A stretch of 64,000 bases of DNA, from positions 62,001 through 126,000 of the forward strand of contig NZ_SJJR01000002.1 in assembly GCF_004331455.1 (NCBI RefSeq), given 5' to 3'. Within the stretch, counting starts at the first letter, position 1. Each line of letters opens with the position of its first letter. A program made the position numbers and the translations under genes. This stretch comes from Micromonospora zingiberis. GTDB taxonomy: Bacteria; Actinomycetota; Actinomycetes; Mycobacteriales; Micromonosporaceae. Below, in pieces: positions 44,007-52,090 of the stretch. Below the pieces are notes generated by a model that ran no database searches, was not told the DNA's origin, and worked only from the letters and a program-made list of their open reading frames with translations.

Positions 44007-45277
44007 GGCTCGATCCCCGCCGGATCCCAGACCCCCACCACCGTACGGTCGTCGTCGTAGCTTTTCCGCCCGAACCCCACCTGAAGCGCGAAGTCCAGGG
44101 CGGACGCCGGTACGCCGGACCAGGCCCGGGCGAGAGCCGTGCCGACATCTCCGGTGCCGTCGCCCAGTGGGTCGCCCACCCCGTCGCTCATCGCCAGCAT
44201 GACCGCGTGGACGGACACCCACTGCGTACGCACGGGAAGGTTCGCCGGATCGTCGGGCAGTTGCGGTAGGGCCACGGTTTTCGAGGAGGCGACCTCCTGC
44301 CCGGCGCCCTTGACCTCGGTGAGGCAGTTCCAGGTCCGGTCCGCCTCGATGACCCAGGCGGGCGAATCACCCAGCCACGCGACCTGGACCTGCCGCTGGC
44401 CGTTTTCCGCCTCGGTGGGACACACCAGGATCGTCACGGTCGTGGCCATCGCCGCGGGCACCTCGTGTCGGGGGAGCTTCAGCCGCTGCTCGCCCGTTGA
44501 CAGGATCCTTCGCGACAACTGCTGAAACAGGTCGTACCACTCGGTCCGAGTAAGTGGGGTTGTCCGGTCGTGCAGCAGCCGGGCGGCCTGATGGGTGGCG
44601 TGGCGAGCGACCAACTGGGCCGCCCGGTGGGAGTGCTGGGCGGAGGAGAGTCCGTCCGCGACGGTGACCACCAGCCACCGCTCATCCGCAGAGGTGCTGA
44701 CCGCGTAGGCATCCTGTCGTGGGCCACCCTTCTGGCGGTGGGAGAGCCCACGCACGCTGGCCGCGTACACCGAGAGAGGGCCTAGCTGGCCGCCGTCGAG
44801 GACGGTGTCCGGGGCGTCGAGCGTCCGGCCGAACAGTGGTTGGATCTGGGTGAACGAGTCGCCGGGGTTACCGATCTCCCAAGGTCGGACTGGCTGTGGC
44901 CCGTCGACCGCCACGCCGGTCGGCGGATCGGTCGGGTCCTCGCCGGGGTCCCCCATCCCGTTCTGGGCTGAACCTAGGGGGTCCACCTCGTTCTCCTGCG
45001 CGGACCGGAGCCGGTGGCGGCCCGCCGGCCGCGGCTTGGGCGGGATCGCCGTCCCCCTTGCCTCGGGCAGCAGGTCGCCGTCCATGCTGGACTGTCGACC
45101 GAGATACGGATCGGGATCGATGTCCGCCTCGTCGTCCGGGCCCTGCCCGCGCTGGTCATCGGGATGATCAGACCAGGTGAAGGCCGACCGGTCGGATCGC
45201 TGGCCGATGTTTCGGCTCTCCGGAGCGGTCGGAAGCGGTGGCGGGGCGTACGGTTCGGCGCTGGACGGCTGCTCCAT
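44003..45277 (-). CDS. PP2C-type protein phosphatase of the TerY-P triad
   Basis: 424 residues. The first 160 are polar and disordered (Pro, Asp and Gln rich). The PP2C domain has GGPRQDAYAV, VVTVADGLSSAQHSHRAAQLVA (metal Asp), VQVAWLGDSPAWVI, MLAMSDGVGDPLGDG and SYDDDRTVVGVW (the last metal Asp). It should remove phosphate from targets of the adjacent kinase. It lies 2 bases after the vWA gene and overlaps the kinase gene by a GTGA junction. Confidence 0.88.
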   Translation of the reverse strand: MEQPSSAEPYAPPPLPTAPESRNIGQRSDRSAFTWSDHPDDQRGQGPDDEADIDPDPYLGRQSSMDGDLLPEARGTAIPPKPRPAGRHRLRSAQENEVDPLGSAQNGMGDPGEDPTDPPTGVAVDGPQPVRPWEIGNPGDSFTQIQPLFGRTLDAPDTVLDGGQLGPLSVYAASVRGLSHRQKGGPRQDAYAVSTSADERWLVVTVADGLSSAQHSHRAAQLVARHATHQAARLLHDRTTPLTRTEWYDLFQQLSRRILSTGEQRLKLPRHEVPAAMATTVTILVCPTEAENGQRQVQVAWLGDSPAWVIEADRTWNCLTEVKGAGQEVASSKTVALPQLPDDPANLPVRTQWVSVHAVMLAMSDGVGDPLGDGTGDVGTALARAWSGVPASALDFALQVGFGRKSYDDDRTVVGVWDPAGIEP

Positions 45278-45279
45278 GC

Positions 45280-45987
45280 TCAGTCCAGCCAGTCATCTTC
45301 GACGTCCAGGCTCGGCGGCACATCCCCCGGCCCGGGCAGAATCAGACCGGAACCACCCTGGGCGATGCTCTGCCCGGAGGCCAGCACCGAGGAGATCAGC
45401 ACCTCGGTCATCGCCCGAATGGCTTCTGCGGCATCTTTGCCGGTCTTCATCATGTAGAGCTTGCTCTTGCTTGGGGGGTATGCCAGCTTTCGCAGGATGT
45501 CCCGATCGGCGGTGTCGACGCCGCAGGGGACGAGCACCGGGTACCACCGGAAACCGGCATTCGTCTCCCGGTCGTACTCGGTGAGCGCAGCGAAGTCGCT
45601 CTGCCAGTCGTCGAGGGGCTCACCGTCACTGATGAAGAAGACCGCCGGACGGTGCACGCGGTATCCGTCGCTGCGCAGTTGTGCAACGTCGGTCTCCAAC
45701 TGCTGGCGCAGCATCCGGAACGCGGCGCCGTAATTGGTGCCGCCACGCAGGTCCAGGCTCGGCAGAGTGGTCAGCCGCGACACGTCGCAGAGCGGCACCC
45801 GCAACTCCGCGTCGTCGGCGAAGTCGAGCATGCCCAAGCGGACCTTGTCGTTGAGGATCGGGTTCTTCGTGAGCGCGTTCACGACGGCCGGGAAAATCTC
45901 CCGGGCCGCGTCGAGTTTGTCTCCCTTCATCGACCAGGAGACGTCGATGACCAGGTAGAAGGGGAGAAGGATTCCCTGTTCGGACAT
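45280..45987 (-). CDS. TerY-like von Willebrand factor A protein
   Basis: 235 residues, a single vWA domain: FYLVIDVSWSMKGDKLDAA with the D-x-S-x-S MIDAS, LRGGTNYGAAFRML with the MIDAS Thr, and VFFISDGEPLDDW with the third Asp. TerY proteins bind a metal and a protein ligand and act with a PP2C phosphatase and a kinase (TerY-P triad) in stress systems. No other ter genes (TerD, TerC) are in this window, so this set works without the usual partners. There is no signal peptide. Confidence 0.9.
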   Translation of the reverse strand: MSEQGILLPFYLVIDVSWSMKGDKLDAAREIFPAVVNALTKNPILNDKVRLGMLDFADDAELRVPLCDVSRLTTLPSLDLRGGTNYGAAFRMLRQQLETDVAQLRSDGYRVHRPAVFFISDGEPLDDWQSDFAALTEYDRETNAGFRWYPVLVPCGVDTADRDILRKLAYPPSKSKLYMMKTGKDAAEAIRAMTEVLISSVLASGQSIAQGGSGLILPGPGDVPPSLDVEDDWLD

Positions 45988-46008
45988 TGTCGAACTCCGT
46001 TTCCTGAC

Positions 46009-47142
46009 TCAGGTTCGAGGGTCGGTTCCGGCGCCACCGGAGCGGTTGCCGGCGAGGGCGGTGAGCATCTGGGCGAGCAGGGCGACGACGTTGTGCTGCT
46101 CCATCGCGAGTGGAGCCCCGTCCGATCCCGGTCGCCCGTCGCCGTCGATGAGTCGCCGCAGGAGCTGCTCCACCAGGTCAGGGCGCTTGTCGGCACCGAT
46201 CTCACTGAGCACCAGCGTGATCTTGGCGAGATGGTGCTGGTCCGCGCCGATCTGCCGTTCATGGGCGCGGTGCCCGGCCGACTCCCGGAGGCAGAGCGCC
46301 ATCAGATAGGTGGCGGTGGTGGTGATGCCGATGGAGGCGATCAGGATCGGCCACTGCGGGTTGTTCCGGTGTGCGAGCGCGCCGACGACGAGCACGACCA
46401 ACCCGAGCGCGCCGAAGCCCAGCCCCACGTGGCGCCAACGGTCGGCCTGCCGGCGCTCGCGGCTGCGGGTCCCGTCGTCGGTCCAGAACTCCGTACGGCG
46501 CACCCGCAGGTCGGCGCAGAGCAGCCGGGCCTCCTCCCGCAGCCTGGTGAGGAGCGAGAACTCGGTCTGGTAGGCCCGGCGCTCCCGATACAGCAGTTCG
46601 GCCACGCGCTGATCCAGGCCACGGAGTTGCTCCGCCAGCAGCACGCCCCGGTGTTCGTCGTTGCTGCGGTGCCGCCGCAGCGACTCCTCAAGCCTGCCCA
46701 ACTGGGCGTCGACCTGGTCGGCCACGTGGCCAAGCGCCTGCTGCTGGACCTCGGTCAGCAACCGGAATCGGCGGCTGCGGGCATCGCCGTCGGGGTCGAC
46801 CAGGCGCAGAAGATCGTCAACGGTGCGGCCGGCGTCCCGGATATCGCGGTTGAGCGTCGCGAGGAGTGCCAGCCGCTGGCTGTCCCCGGCGCCCCCGGTC
46901 CGCGCCCAGCAGAGCTCCACCTGGTCGAACAGCACGTTGACGCGGGTGGCGACGGCCGGCGTGTCCAGCAGGGCGTCCGGTGCCTCGGTGAGCCGGTCCA
47001 GCGCCAACTGGAGCAACCCGACACCGTCGGACAGGGTGAGGCGGTTCGACAGCGGTACGCCCTCGGTCAGTTGGATGAGCTGGCGGCGGGCGGCAGCGAC
47101 CCGTTTGCCCATCTGGGCCGGGGCGGCGGGCGGGGGCGTCAT
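46009..47142 (-). CDS. Coiled-coil protein with two membrane helices, unknown function
   Basis: 377 residues. The first 230 are helical and charged, with coiled-coil segments (LTEVQQQALGHVADQVDAQLGRLEESLRRH and others). Two membrane helices follow (VGLGFGALGLVVLVVGALA and WPILIASIGITTTATYLMALCL), then about 100 more helical residues. A membrane-bound coiled coil with both ends in the cytoplasm suits a scaffold or sensor. No family is recognised. It overlaps the small motif protein gene by ATGA and is 21 bases from the vWA gene. Confidence 0.7.
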   Translation of the reverse strand: MTPPPAAPAQMGKRVAAARRQLIQLTEGVPLSNRLTLSDGVGLLQLALDRLTEAPDALLDTPAVATRVNVLFDQVELCWARTGGAGDSQRLALLATLNRDIRDAGRTVDDLLRLVDPDGDARSRRFRLLTEVQQQALGHVADQVDAQLGRLEESLRRHRSNDEHRGVLLAEQLRGLDQRVAELLYRERRAYQTEFSLLTRLREEARLLCADLRVRRTEFWTDDGTRSRERRQADRWRHVGLGFGALGLVVLVVGALAHRNNPQWPILIASIGITTTATYLMALCLRESAGHRAHERQIGADQHHLAKITLVLSEIGADKRPDLVEQLLRRLIDGDGRPGSDGAPLAMEQHNVVALLAQMLTALAGNRSGGAGTDPRT

Positions 47143-47447
47143 GCCGATCCTGTTCGGCGCAGCCCGGCTGCGGCGGCCAGCACCGCCGGTGCCTGCTGGG
47201 CGTTGCTGACGATCACCCCCAGCAGCGGCTGGAGGTCGTCCGGGTCCGCGTCCTCGGCGACGAGCTGCCGTAGCTGCCGCAGCGCGCGGTCAACCTGCTC
47301 GGGGTCGCCGAGGCGGGCCCGGTTGTCGCGGACCGCCGCCGCGAGCTGGTCGAGCGGGTCGGGCCCGGTGCTGCCGTTGGTCGCCTGTGCGTGGTCGCCT
47401 ATTGCCAGGGCATTCGCGTTCGCCTGCCCGACGTTGTAGGTGCTCAC
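47139..47447 (-). CDS. Small adaptor-like protein with an N-terminal amyloid-like motif
   Basis: 102 residues. Positions 4-23 read YNVGQANANALAIGDHAQAT, which aligns without gaps to a segment near the C-terminus of the preceding membrane protein (12 of 20 identical). The remaining 75 residues form a helical domain (LDQLAAAVRDNRARL, ALRQLRQLVAEDADPDDLQPLLGVIVSNAQ). A repeat-like N-x-A-x-A-x-G motif ahead of a small helical domain is the usual layout of bacterial amyloid signalling proteins; this is an inference. The ATG at 47447 starts at the motif. Confidence 0.72.
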   Translation of the reverse strand: MSTYNVGQANANALAIGDHAQATNGSTGPDPLDQLAAAVRDNRARLGDPEQVDRALRQLRQLVAEDADPDDLQPLLGVIVSNAQQAPAVLAAAAGLRRTGSA

Positions 47448-47474
47448 TCGTCGCCTCCGGTCGGTTCGAGGGGG

Positions 47475-48983
47475 TCAGGGGGTGCCCGCCCAGGGCAGCG
47501 TGAGGCCGGGCCCGGTGGGCGGTGTCGTGGGTGAGGTCGAGGCCAACGCCGGCTGACCCGTGGGGCCCACGGGGGCCGTGGCCTGCGCGTTGGTGCCGAT
47601 GGCCATGGTGTTGGCGAGGGCGGTCTGAATGTTGTAGTTGGTGTTGTTGATCTTTGATCTGTCCTGGTTGAACTGGGTCGTGTCGACGCCGTGCTGATCG
47701 AGGAAGCGTTCGATCCCGGTGAGGACCCGGCGGCGTAGTGCGTTGAGGGTCATCTCCTCGTCCGCGTAGGCGAACAGGAAGATCCGCTCGCGGTCGGCCG
47801 CCAGATCGCGGATGTTGGTGGCCGCACCACGATCGAGGGCCTGGGCCCGCCGGACCCGGCGCCGATCGGCGGCGAGCGTGCGTGACCTGCCCAGATCCAG
47901 CAGCCCGATGTGAAGCAGTTCGAGCGGGCTGCGCACCAGCAGCCGCCATGCCGAACGGCCGGTGTCACGCAGGGCGTACCAGATGACCTCGTGGGTGTTG
48001 CGGGCGAGCCGGTCCAGCGCGCACATCTCGGCCCGAATCGGAAGCAGCACGAACGCGTGGCCCTCCACGAAGAGGTCCCCCGCCGCCAGCCCGACCCGGA
48101 CGAAGAGGCTCACGACCAACTCGCCACGCCACGAGAACTTCTCGATGCAGAGGTAGGTCCGGGCGTCCGGTCGAGGCTTGGCAATGCCGAGGCGCAGGGC
48201 CTTCGGATCGACCCGGGACGCGGGCCGGTCGAACGGGTCCGGAAGCAGCGTCGGAACCGCCGCCACGCCGGTGCCACCGACGAAGAGCCGATTGTGCACC
48301 CGCAGGTCCGCAATGCCTGCGGCGCGGACCGCCCGGGTCAGCTCGCGATGCAGATCCACCGCGTCGAAGGGTTCGACCTGCCGGGGATTTCCCGCCGGGT
48401 CGGTGGCCGCCTTTGTCGCGTCCACGTCGATGCTCCAACTGCCCAGCGGCAGCCCGCAGCCGTCGAACGGCCATCCGCCGCGGAACACCACGACATTGCT
48501 CTCCATGACCTCGGCGAGGCGTCGCTCGACGGCGGGATCGGCCGGGCTGGCAAGGTCGCGTAGCTGCCCGCCGGCACCGTTGACGCGTTGCGCCGACCGA
48601 TGCGCCACGATCATGGTGGTCAGCACGATGCCGTACGGCAGCACCAGCCCGACGCAGACGGCGGCCGTCATCAGGACACCGACCGCCTGACCGAACCACA
48701 GCGGATCGACGGTCAGCAGGAGCATGACGGCCAGGACCAGGAGCACCAGGTTGGCGGCGAGCAGACAACGCATCAACAGGCTGCGCCGGTAGGCGGTACT
48801 GGCATGGCGCACCAGCGCGATCAGGTCGACGCCGAAGGCCGGCCCCACGGATCGCAGACCGGGGGCGGTCAGTTCGTTGACCACGTACCGGGCGAAGGAG
48901 GGCGACAGATGGGCGTACGAGCACAGGTACCTGTCGACCGCGTCCGCCGTACCCCCCGGGGACCCGGCAGGGTCAGACGCCAT
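47475..48983 (-). CDS. Membrane protein with a C-terminal amyloid-like motif, second gene of the operon
   Basis: 502 residues. Two membrane helices lie near residues 70-125 (LLMRCLLAANLVLLVLAVMLLL and AVGVLMTAAVCVGLVLPYGIVLTTM). A large cytoplasmic domain follows, with no family recognised (GGWPFDGCGLPLGSWSIDVDATKAA, LCIEKFSWRGELVVSLFVRVGL). Near residue 440 a helical segment leads to YNIQTALANTMAIGTNAQAT and a Pro/Thr tail. That motif is shared with the next gene's N-terminus. It overlaps the cyclase gene by 11 bases. Such a membrane protein could be a receptor or effector. Confidence 0.72.
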   Translation of the reverse strand: MASDPAGSPGGTADAVDRYLCSYAHLSPSFARYVVNELTAPGLRSVGPAFGVDLIALVRHASTAYRRSLLMRCLLAANLVLLVLAVMLLLTVDPLWFGQAVGVLMTAAVCVGLVLPYGIVLTTMIVAHRSAQRVNGAGGQLRDLASPADPAVERRLAEVMESNVVVFRGGWPFDGCGLPLGSWSIDVDATKAATDPAGNPRQVEPFDAVDLHRELTRAVRAAGIADLRVHNRLFVGGTGVAAVPTLLPDPFDRPASRVDPKALRLGIAKPRPDARTYLCIEKFSWRGELVVSLFVRVGLAAGDLFVEGHAFVLLPIRAEMCALDRLARNTHEVIWYALRDTGRSAWRLLVRSPLELLHIGLLDLGRSRTLAADRRRVRRAQALDRGAATNIRDLAADRERIFLFAYADEEMTLNALRRRVLTGIERFLDQHGVDTTQFNQDRSKINNTNYNIQTALANTMAIGTNAQATAPVGPTGQPALASTSPTTPPTGPGLTLPWAGTP

Positions 48984-49740
48984 CGCCGGCAGCCCTTCGG
49001 CCCGCGGTGAACCAGGTGCCGCCGGTGGGTCCGATCACGGCGTGTGCGGAACCGAGGACGACACCCGACCCGGCGGACGGCATCCCGGCGGTGTCGGCGG
49101 GCGCCGTCGGGCCGTTGGCGGCGACGGTACGACGCACCGCCGAGCTGTCCGCAGCCGCGGCCACCCAAGGCGCCGGCAGGTACGCCCAGGCGGAGAAGTT
49201 GCTCTCCTTCACCGTCACCGGGATGCGCCGGAACTGCTCCGGCGCCGGCCCGTAGCCCTGCCGGACCACGGCATCGAAAACCGCGTCGGAGACGACCAGA
49301 ACCAGGTCCGCGTCGGGCGCATCGGCGATCAGGTCGCGCGCTGCGGGCGCGTCGAGCAGCCGGGCACACTCGCTGAGCACGATGCCCGCCCAACCGCCAT
49401 GTGGCTCGCGATTCAGAAGCCCCATGTGGATGGCGACCCGAAGGCGCAACCGCGAGCGTTCGTTGGCGGACTGCCGATGGACCCGTAACTCGGTGACCAG
49501 GTTGTCGACGAAGGGGCTGACCATGGCCAGTGGCGACACTGCCGCCGGTGCGTGCAGGCGGAAGCCGTCGCCCAGGTCCGTCGGAGCCAACTCCGCCAGA
49601 TCCAGGTCCTGCCGGCGAAGCGTCCGTTCGAGAACTCCGCGCAGGTCGTCGCGCATCTTCAGCTGGAGCTGATCGTGGCGGGCACTGGAGCCGACGACGT
49701 CGGTGGCCACGATGGTGTGGTGGAAGGGTTGAAAGCTCAT
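48973..49740 (-). CDS. Class III nucleotide cyclase-like protein
   Basis: 255 residues with one class III cyclase-like domain: HTIVATDVVGSSARHDQLQLKMRDDLRGVLE has the first metal Asp, APTDLGDGFRLHAP the second, and LRVAIHMGLLNREPHGGWAGIVLSECARLLDAP the G-x-G and Arg region. The Asn usually found before that Arg is Ser here, so nucleotide choice may differ. The last 60 residues are Ala/Gly/Ser rich. It could make cAMP, or a pyrimidine cyclic nucleotide as PycC does in Pycsar. It heads the operon, after a CRP-like palindrome. The ATG at 49740 has GGGAGATG upstream. Confidence 0.7.
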   Translation of the reverse strand: MSFQPFHHTIVATDVVGSSARHDQLQLKMRDDLRGVLERTLRRQDLDLAELAPTDLGDGFRLHAPAAVSPLAMVSPFVDNLVTELRVHRQSANERSRLRLRVAIHMGLLNREPHGGWAGIVLSECARLLDAPAARDLIADAPDADLVLVVSDAVFDAVVRQGYGPAPEQFRRIPVTVKESNFSAWAYLPAPWVAAAADSSAVRRTVAANGPTAPADTAGMPSAGSGVVLGSAHAVIGPTGGTWFTAGRRAAGDGV

Positions 49741-49793
49741 GACATCTCCCGCGATCGCGTGCCATTCACTCTTAGTGGGGATTCCGGCGGAGC

Positions 49794-49813
49794 TCTGTGT
49801 ACGGAGACACAGA
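49794..49813. promoter_or_regulatory. CRP-like palindrome upstream of the cyclase operon
   Basis: TGTGT-ACGGAG-ACACA, with one more matching base on each side, fits the TGTGN-N6-NCACA form of CRP/FNR operators. It lies 54 bases before the cyclase start and just past the end of a CRP-type regulator gene. Confidence 0.65.
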
Positions 49814-49843
49814 AGAGAACTGGTCCGGCGAATCGGTCAGAGT

Positions 49844-50572
49844 TCAGTCGGCGATCAGGTCAGCTCGATCGACCACAATCCGCGAGCGACCCGTGCGAAC
49901 GGCTCCCGATTCACGCAAACGGCGTAACTCGCGTGCCGTCGCCTCCCGGGACACCCCCGCGAGATCGGCCAGGTCCTGTTGGGACACGGGTACGACCACC
50001 GGCCCGGCGTCGCTGGGAAACAGGCCCGCCAGGCGGAGCAGGGCACGGCGTATCCGCTCCGGCACGTCGTAGGCGACATGGTCGAGGAGCCGGTGGTCCG
50101 ACTCCACGGCGCCGCCGCCGATCACCTCCAGCAGGGGTGCGACGAGCCAGGAATGGTCCCGCAGGGTGGCCGACACCCGGGGACCGGACACGGTCACCAC
50201 GGCCGAGGGCAACACGGCGACCATGGACAGCCGGACGGCCGCCCGGTCACCGAAATGACTCACGATGCTTCCGGCGGACCTGACCGCCAGCGTCGCGGTG
50301 GTGCCGTTCTCGGCCAGCCCGACCAGCTTGACCGCACCCTCCACGACCAGCGTGATGGCCTCCGGTTGGAGGTCCGGAAACGGCGTGGCCGAACCGACCG
50401 CCAGCAGCCGGTATCTGCCCGCCGTACGCAGGACCTGCCAGGCCCGGGGGATGCGGTCGCGGTCGGTCGATGGCCGTGCCGGCAACTGGCGTGCCGGCGT
50501 ACGTGGGCCGCCGCTCGTCTCGGCGGCGAGCCGGCGGGTGTCAGGTCTGGCCTCGTGGCCTGTCGCGCCCAT
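49844..50572 (-). CDS. CRP/FNR-family transcriptional regulator 2
   Basis: 242 residues. A cyclic-nucleotide-binding-type beta roll (ITLVVEGAVKLVGLAENGTTATLAVRSAGSIVSHFGD) is followed by the CRP winged helix (VPVSQQDLADLAGVSREATARELRRLRESGAVRTGRSRIVVDRADL). The roll keeps the V-x-x-G and G-x-I-V pattern but lacks an obvious R-x-A phosphate cassette, so its ligand is uncertain. I chose ATG 50572; GTG 50653 would overlap the previous gene. It sits between the first CRP gene and the cyclase operon on the same strand. Confidence 0.85.
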   Translation of the reverse strand: MGATGHEARPDTRRLAAETSGGPRTPARQLPARPSTDRDRIPRAWQVLRTAGRYRLLAVGSATPFPDLQPEAITLVVEGAVKLVGLAENGTTATLAVRSAGSIVSHFGDRAAVRLSMVAVLPSAVVTVSGPRVSATLRDHSWLVAPLLEVIGGGAVESDHRLLDHVAYDVPERIRRALLRLAGLFPSDAGPVVVPVSQQDLADLAGVSREATARELRRLRESGAVRTGRSRIVVDRADLIAD

Positions 50573-50625
50573 GCGGCCAGCCTGAATCCGGGACCGAGAA
50601 CGCACGTGTTCGTCGATCACAGCCG

Positions 50626-51321
50626 CTACGTGTCCGTTGACACAGAGCGGCACAGCGACCGCAGCACCTCGGGTCGAACGACGACGATTCGCTGTCGACT
50701 GGTCCGCAGGACGTCCCGTTCCCGCAGTGCGCGCAGCGTACGGGCGGCCATCTCCCGGGAGGTCGCGGCGGCGGTGGCCAGCTCCCGTTGGGACAACGGC
50801 AAGTCGATGACCAACCCGTCGGGTGTGTCGACACCGTGCCGGGCGGCCAGTTCGAGCACCCGCGCCGCGATCCGAGCCGAGCTGCTCGTCGAGACGTACT
50901 CCAGGCGGTGGCGATCGGACTCCCGCAGGTTGCGAGATATGTGACGAAGCAGGGAAAGCGCCACCTGCGGATATTGTGTCAATGATCTGACAAAGCGCTC
51001 GTCGTCAATAACCACTGCTGATACCTCCAGCAACACCTGAGCTGAGGCCGACCGGTTCGCACCATCGATCGCGGCCAACTCGCCCAACACATCACCCGGC
51101 CCCCGGAGCGCGAGCAGCGCCTCCTCTCCGGTCCGCGACGTCGAAGTGACCTTGACCCATCCCTCCAGCAGCAGGATGACGTGCCGAGAAGGATCTCCCT
51201 GGTGGAACAGGATGCTGCGCGGTCGATAGACCCGACGGGCGCCAAGCTCCAGAAAGGCACGGCGTACGTCGGGCTCCAGGGCCGCCAGAAACGAATCCGG
51301 ATGTGGCGCGATCTTCGGCAT
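50626..51321 (-). CDS. CRP/FNR-family transcriptional regulator 1
   Basis: 231 residues. The sensor domain shows YRPRSILFHQGDPSRHVILLLEGWVKVTSTSRTGEEALLALRGPGDVLGELAAIDGANRSASAQVLLE; GELAAIDG and RSASAQV match the GELA-x-x-R-(S/T)-A phosphate-binding cassette of cyclic-nucleotide domains. The winged helix is PLSQRELATAAATSREMAARTLRALRERDVLRTSRQRIVV. It should therefore bind a cyclic nucleotide, unlike regulator 2. I chose ATG 51321; the upstream in-frame ATGs have no supporting similarity. It is divergent from the PycTM-like gene. Confidence 0.9.
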   Translation of the reverse strand: MPKIAPHPDSFLAALEPDVRRAFLELGARRVYRPRSILFHQGDPSRHVILLLEGWVKVTSTSRTGEEALLALRGPGDVLGELAAIDGANRSASAQVLLEVSAVVIDDERFVRSLTQYPQVALSLLRHISRNLRESDRHRLEYVSTSSSARIAARVLELAARHGVDTPDGLVIDLPLSQRELATAAATSREMAARTLRALRERDVLRTSRQRIVVVRPEVLRSLCRSVSTDT

Positions 51322-51514
51322 GACGCTCCCGCGCGATCGGTGATGTCGGCCTCTCACCGTAGGGCACGACAGATTGGCCATCGTTCGTCCACAAGGTCCG
51401 TACGAATCGGCCGGGTGACCGCCGGTCGCACCGCTTCTACCCACCCGCGAATAGCCATTTGACGCACTCGATCACACGACATCGACATCGTCGTCGCATC
51501 CTTCGCCTGCCAAC

Positions 51515-52090
51515 GTGAGCCGTATGGTGCGAAACAGCGGAGCGGCCTGCGGTCCTGGTGATGCGGATCGAGGGGCGGCAACGCCCGACACCGTCGACGC
51601 CGATGGCCTGGATGACGTGGTGCGGGTGGCAGAGGCCCTCCTGGCCCAGTCGCGGGAGGAGCTACGCCGAGCCGACAGCAAGGCGTTGCAGGGCCTGGCC
51701 GTCGTGGCGGCGCTTGCCGTCCTCTGGACCGCACCCCTGACCGACGGCCTCTGGCGACCGGCGAGCCTCCATTGGTCGGGCCAACTGAGTTGGTGGCTGG
51801 GCTGGGCGCTGTGGTGCGCGGCCGCCGGGTCCTTCGGTGCCGCGGCCTTCCCGTGGCTGAGCTCCGCCCGCACCGAGAGCGTCGTCTACTTCGGCGACGT
51901 CAGCCGGTTGGCCGGCAACCTGCGCCGGTTGTCCGCCGCGCTGTCGAAAACCGCCTCGACGTACGTCCAAGGGCTCCTGGCCGAGTTGGCCTGGACCAGC
52001 CGTACCGCGATGCGCAAGTACCAACTCGTCCGGGTCGGATTCGCCGCCGTCGCGTTGGCGACCGCGGCCATGCTGCTGGCGCTGGCCTGA
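51515..52090 (+). CDS. Pycsar-effector-like membrane protein (PycTM family)
   Basis: 191 residues. After a disordered N-terminus come a helix with AQSREELRRADSKALQGLAVVAALAVLWTAP, a second membrane helix (LSWWLGWALWCAAAGSFGAAAFPWL), a cytoplasmic part with VVYFGDVSRLAGNLRRLSAALSKTA, then RTAMRKYQLVRVGFAAVALATAAMLLALA, a last helix. ADSKA, YFGDV and KYQLVRVG are typical of PycTM (formerly DUF5706) effectors, which bind cCMP or cUMP made by a PycC cyclase and damage the membrane during phage infection. GTG 51515 or ATG 51524 is the start. A cyclase-like gene lies 1.8 kb away. Confidence 0.75.
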   Translation: MSRMVRNSGAACGPGDADRGAATPDTVDADGLDDVVRVAEALLAQSREELRRADSKALQGLAVVAALAVLWTAPLTDGLWRPASLHWSGQLSWWLGWALWCAAAGSFGAAAFPWLSSARTESVVYFGDVSRLAGNLRRLSAALSKTASTYVQGLLAELAWTSRTAMRKYQLVRVGFAAVALATAAMLLALA

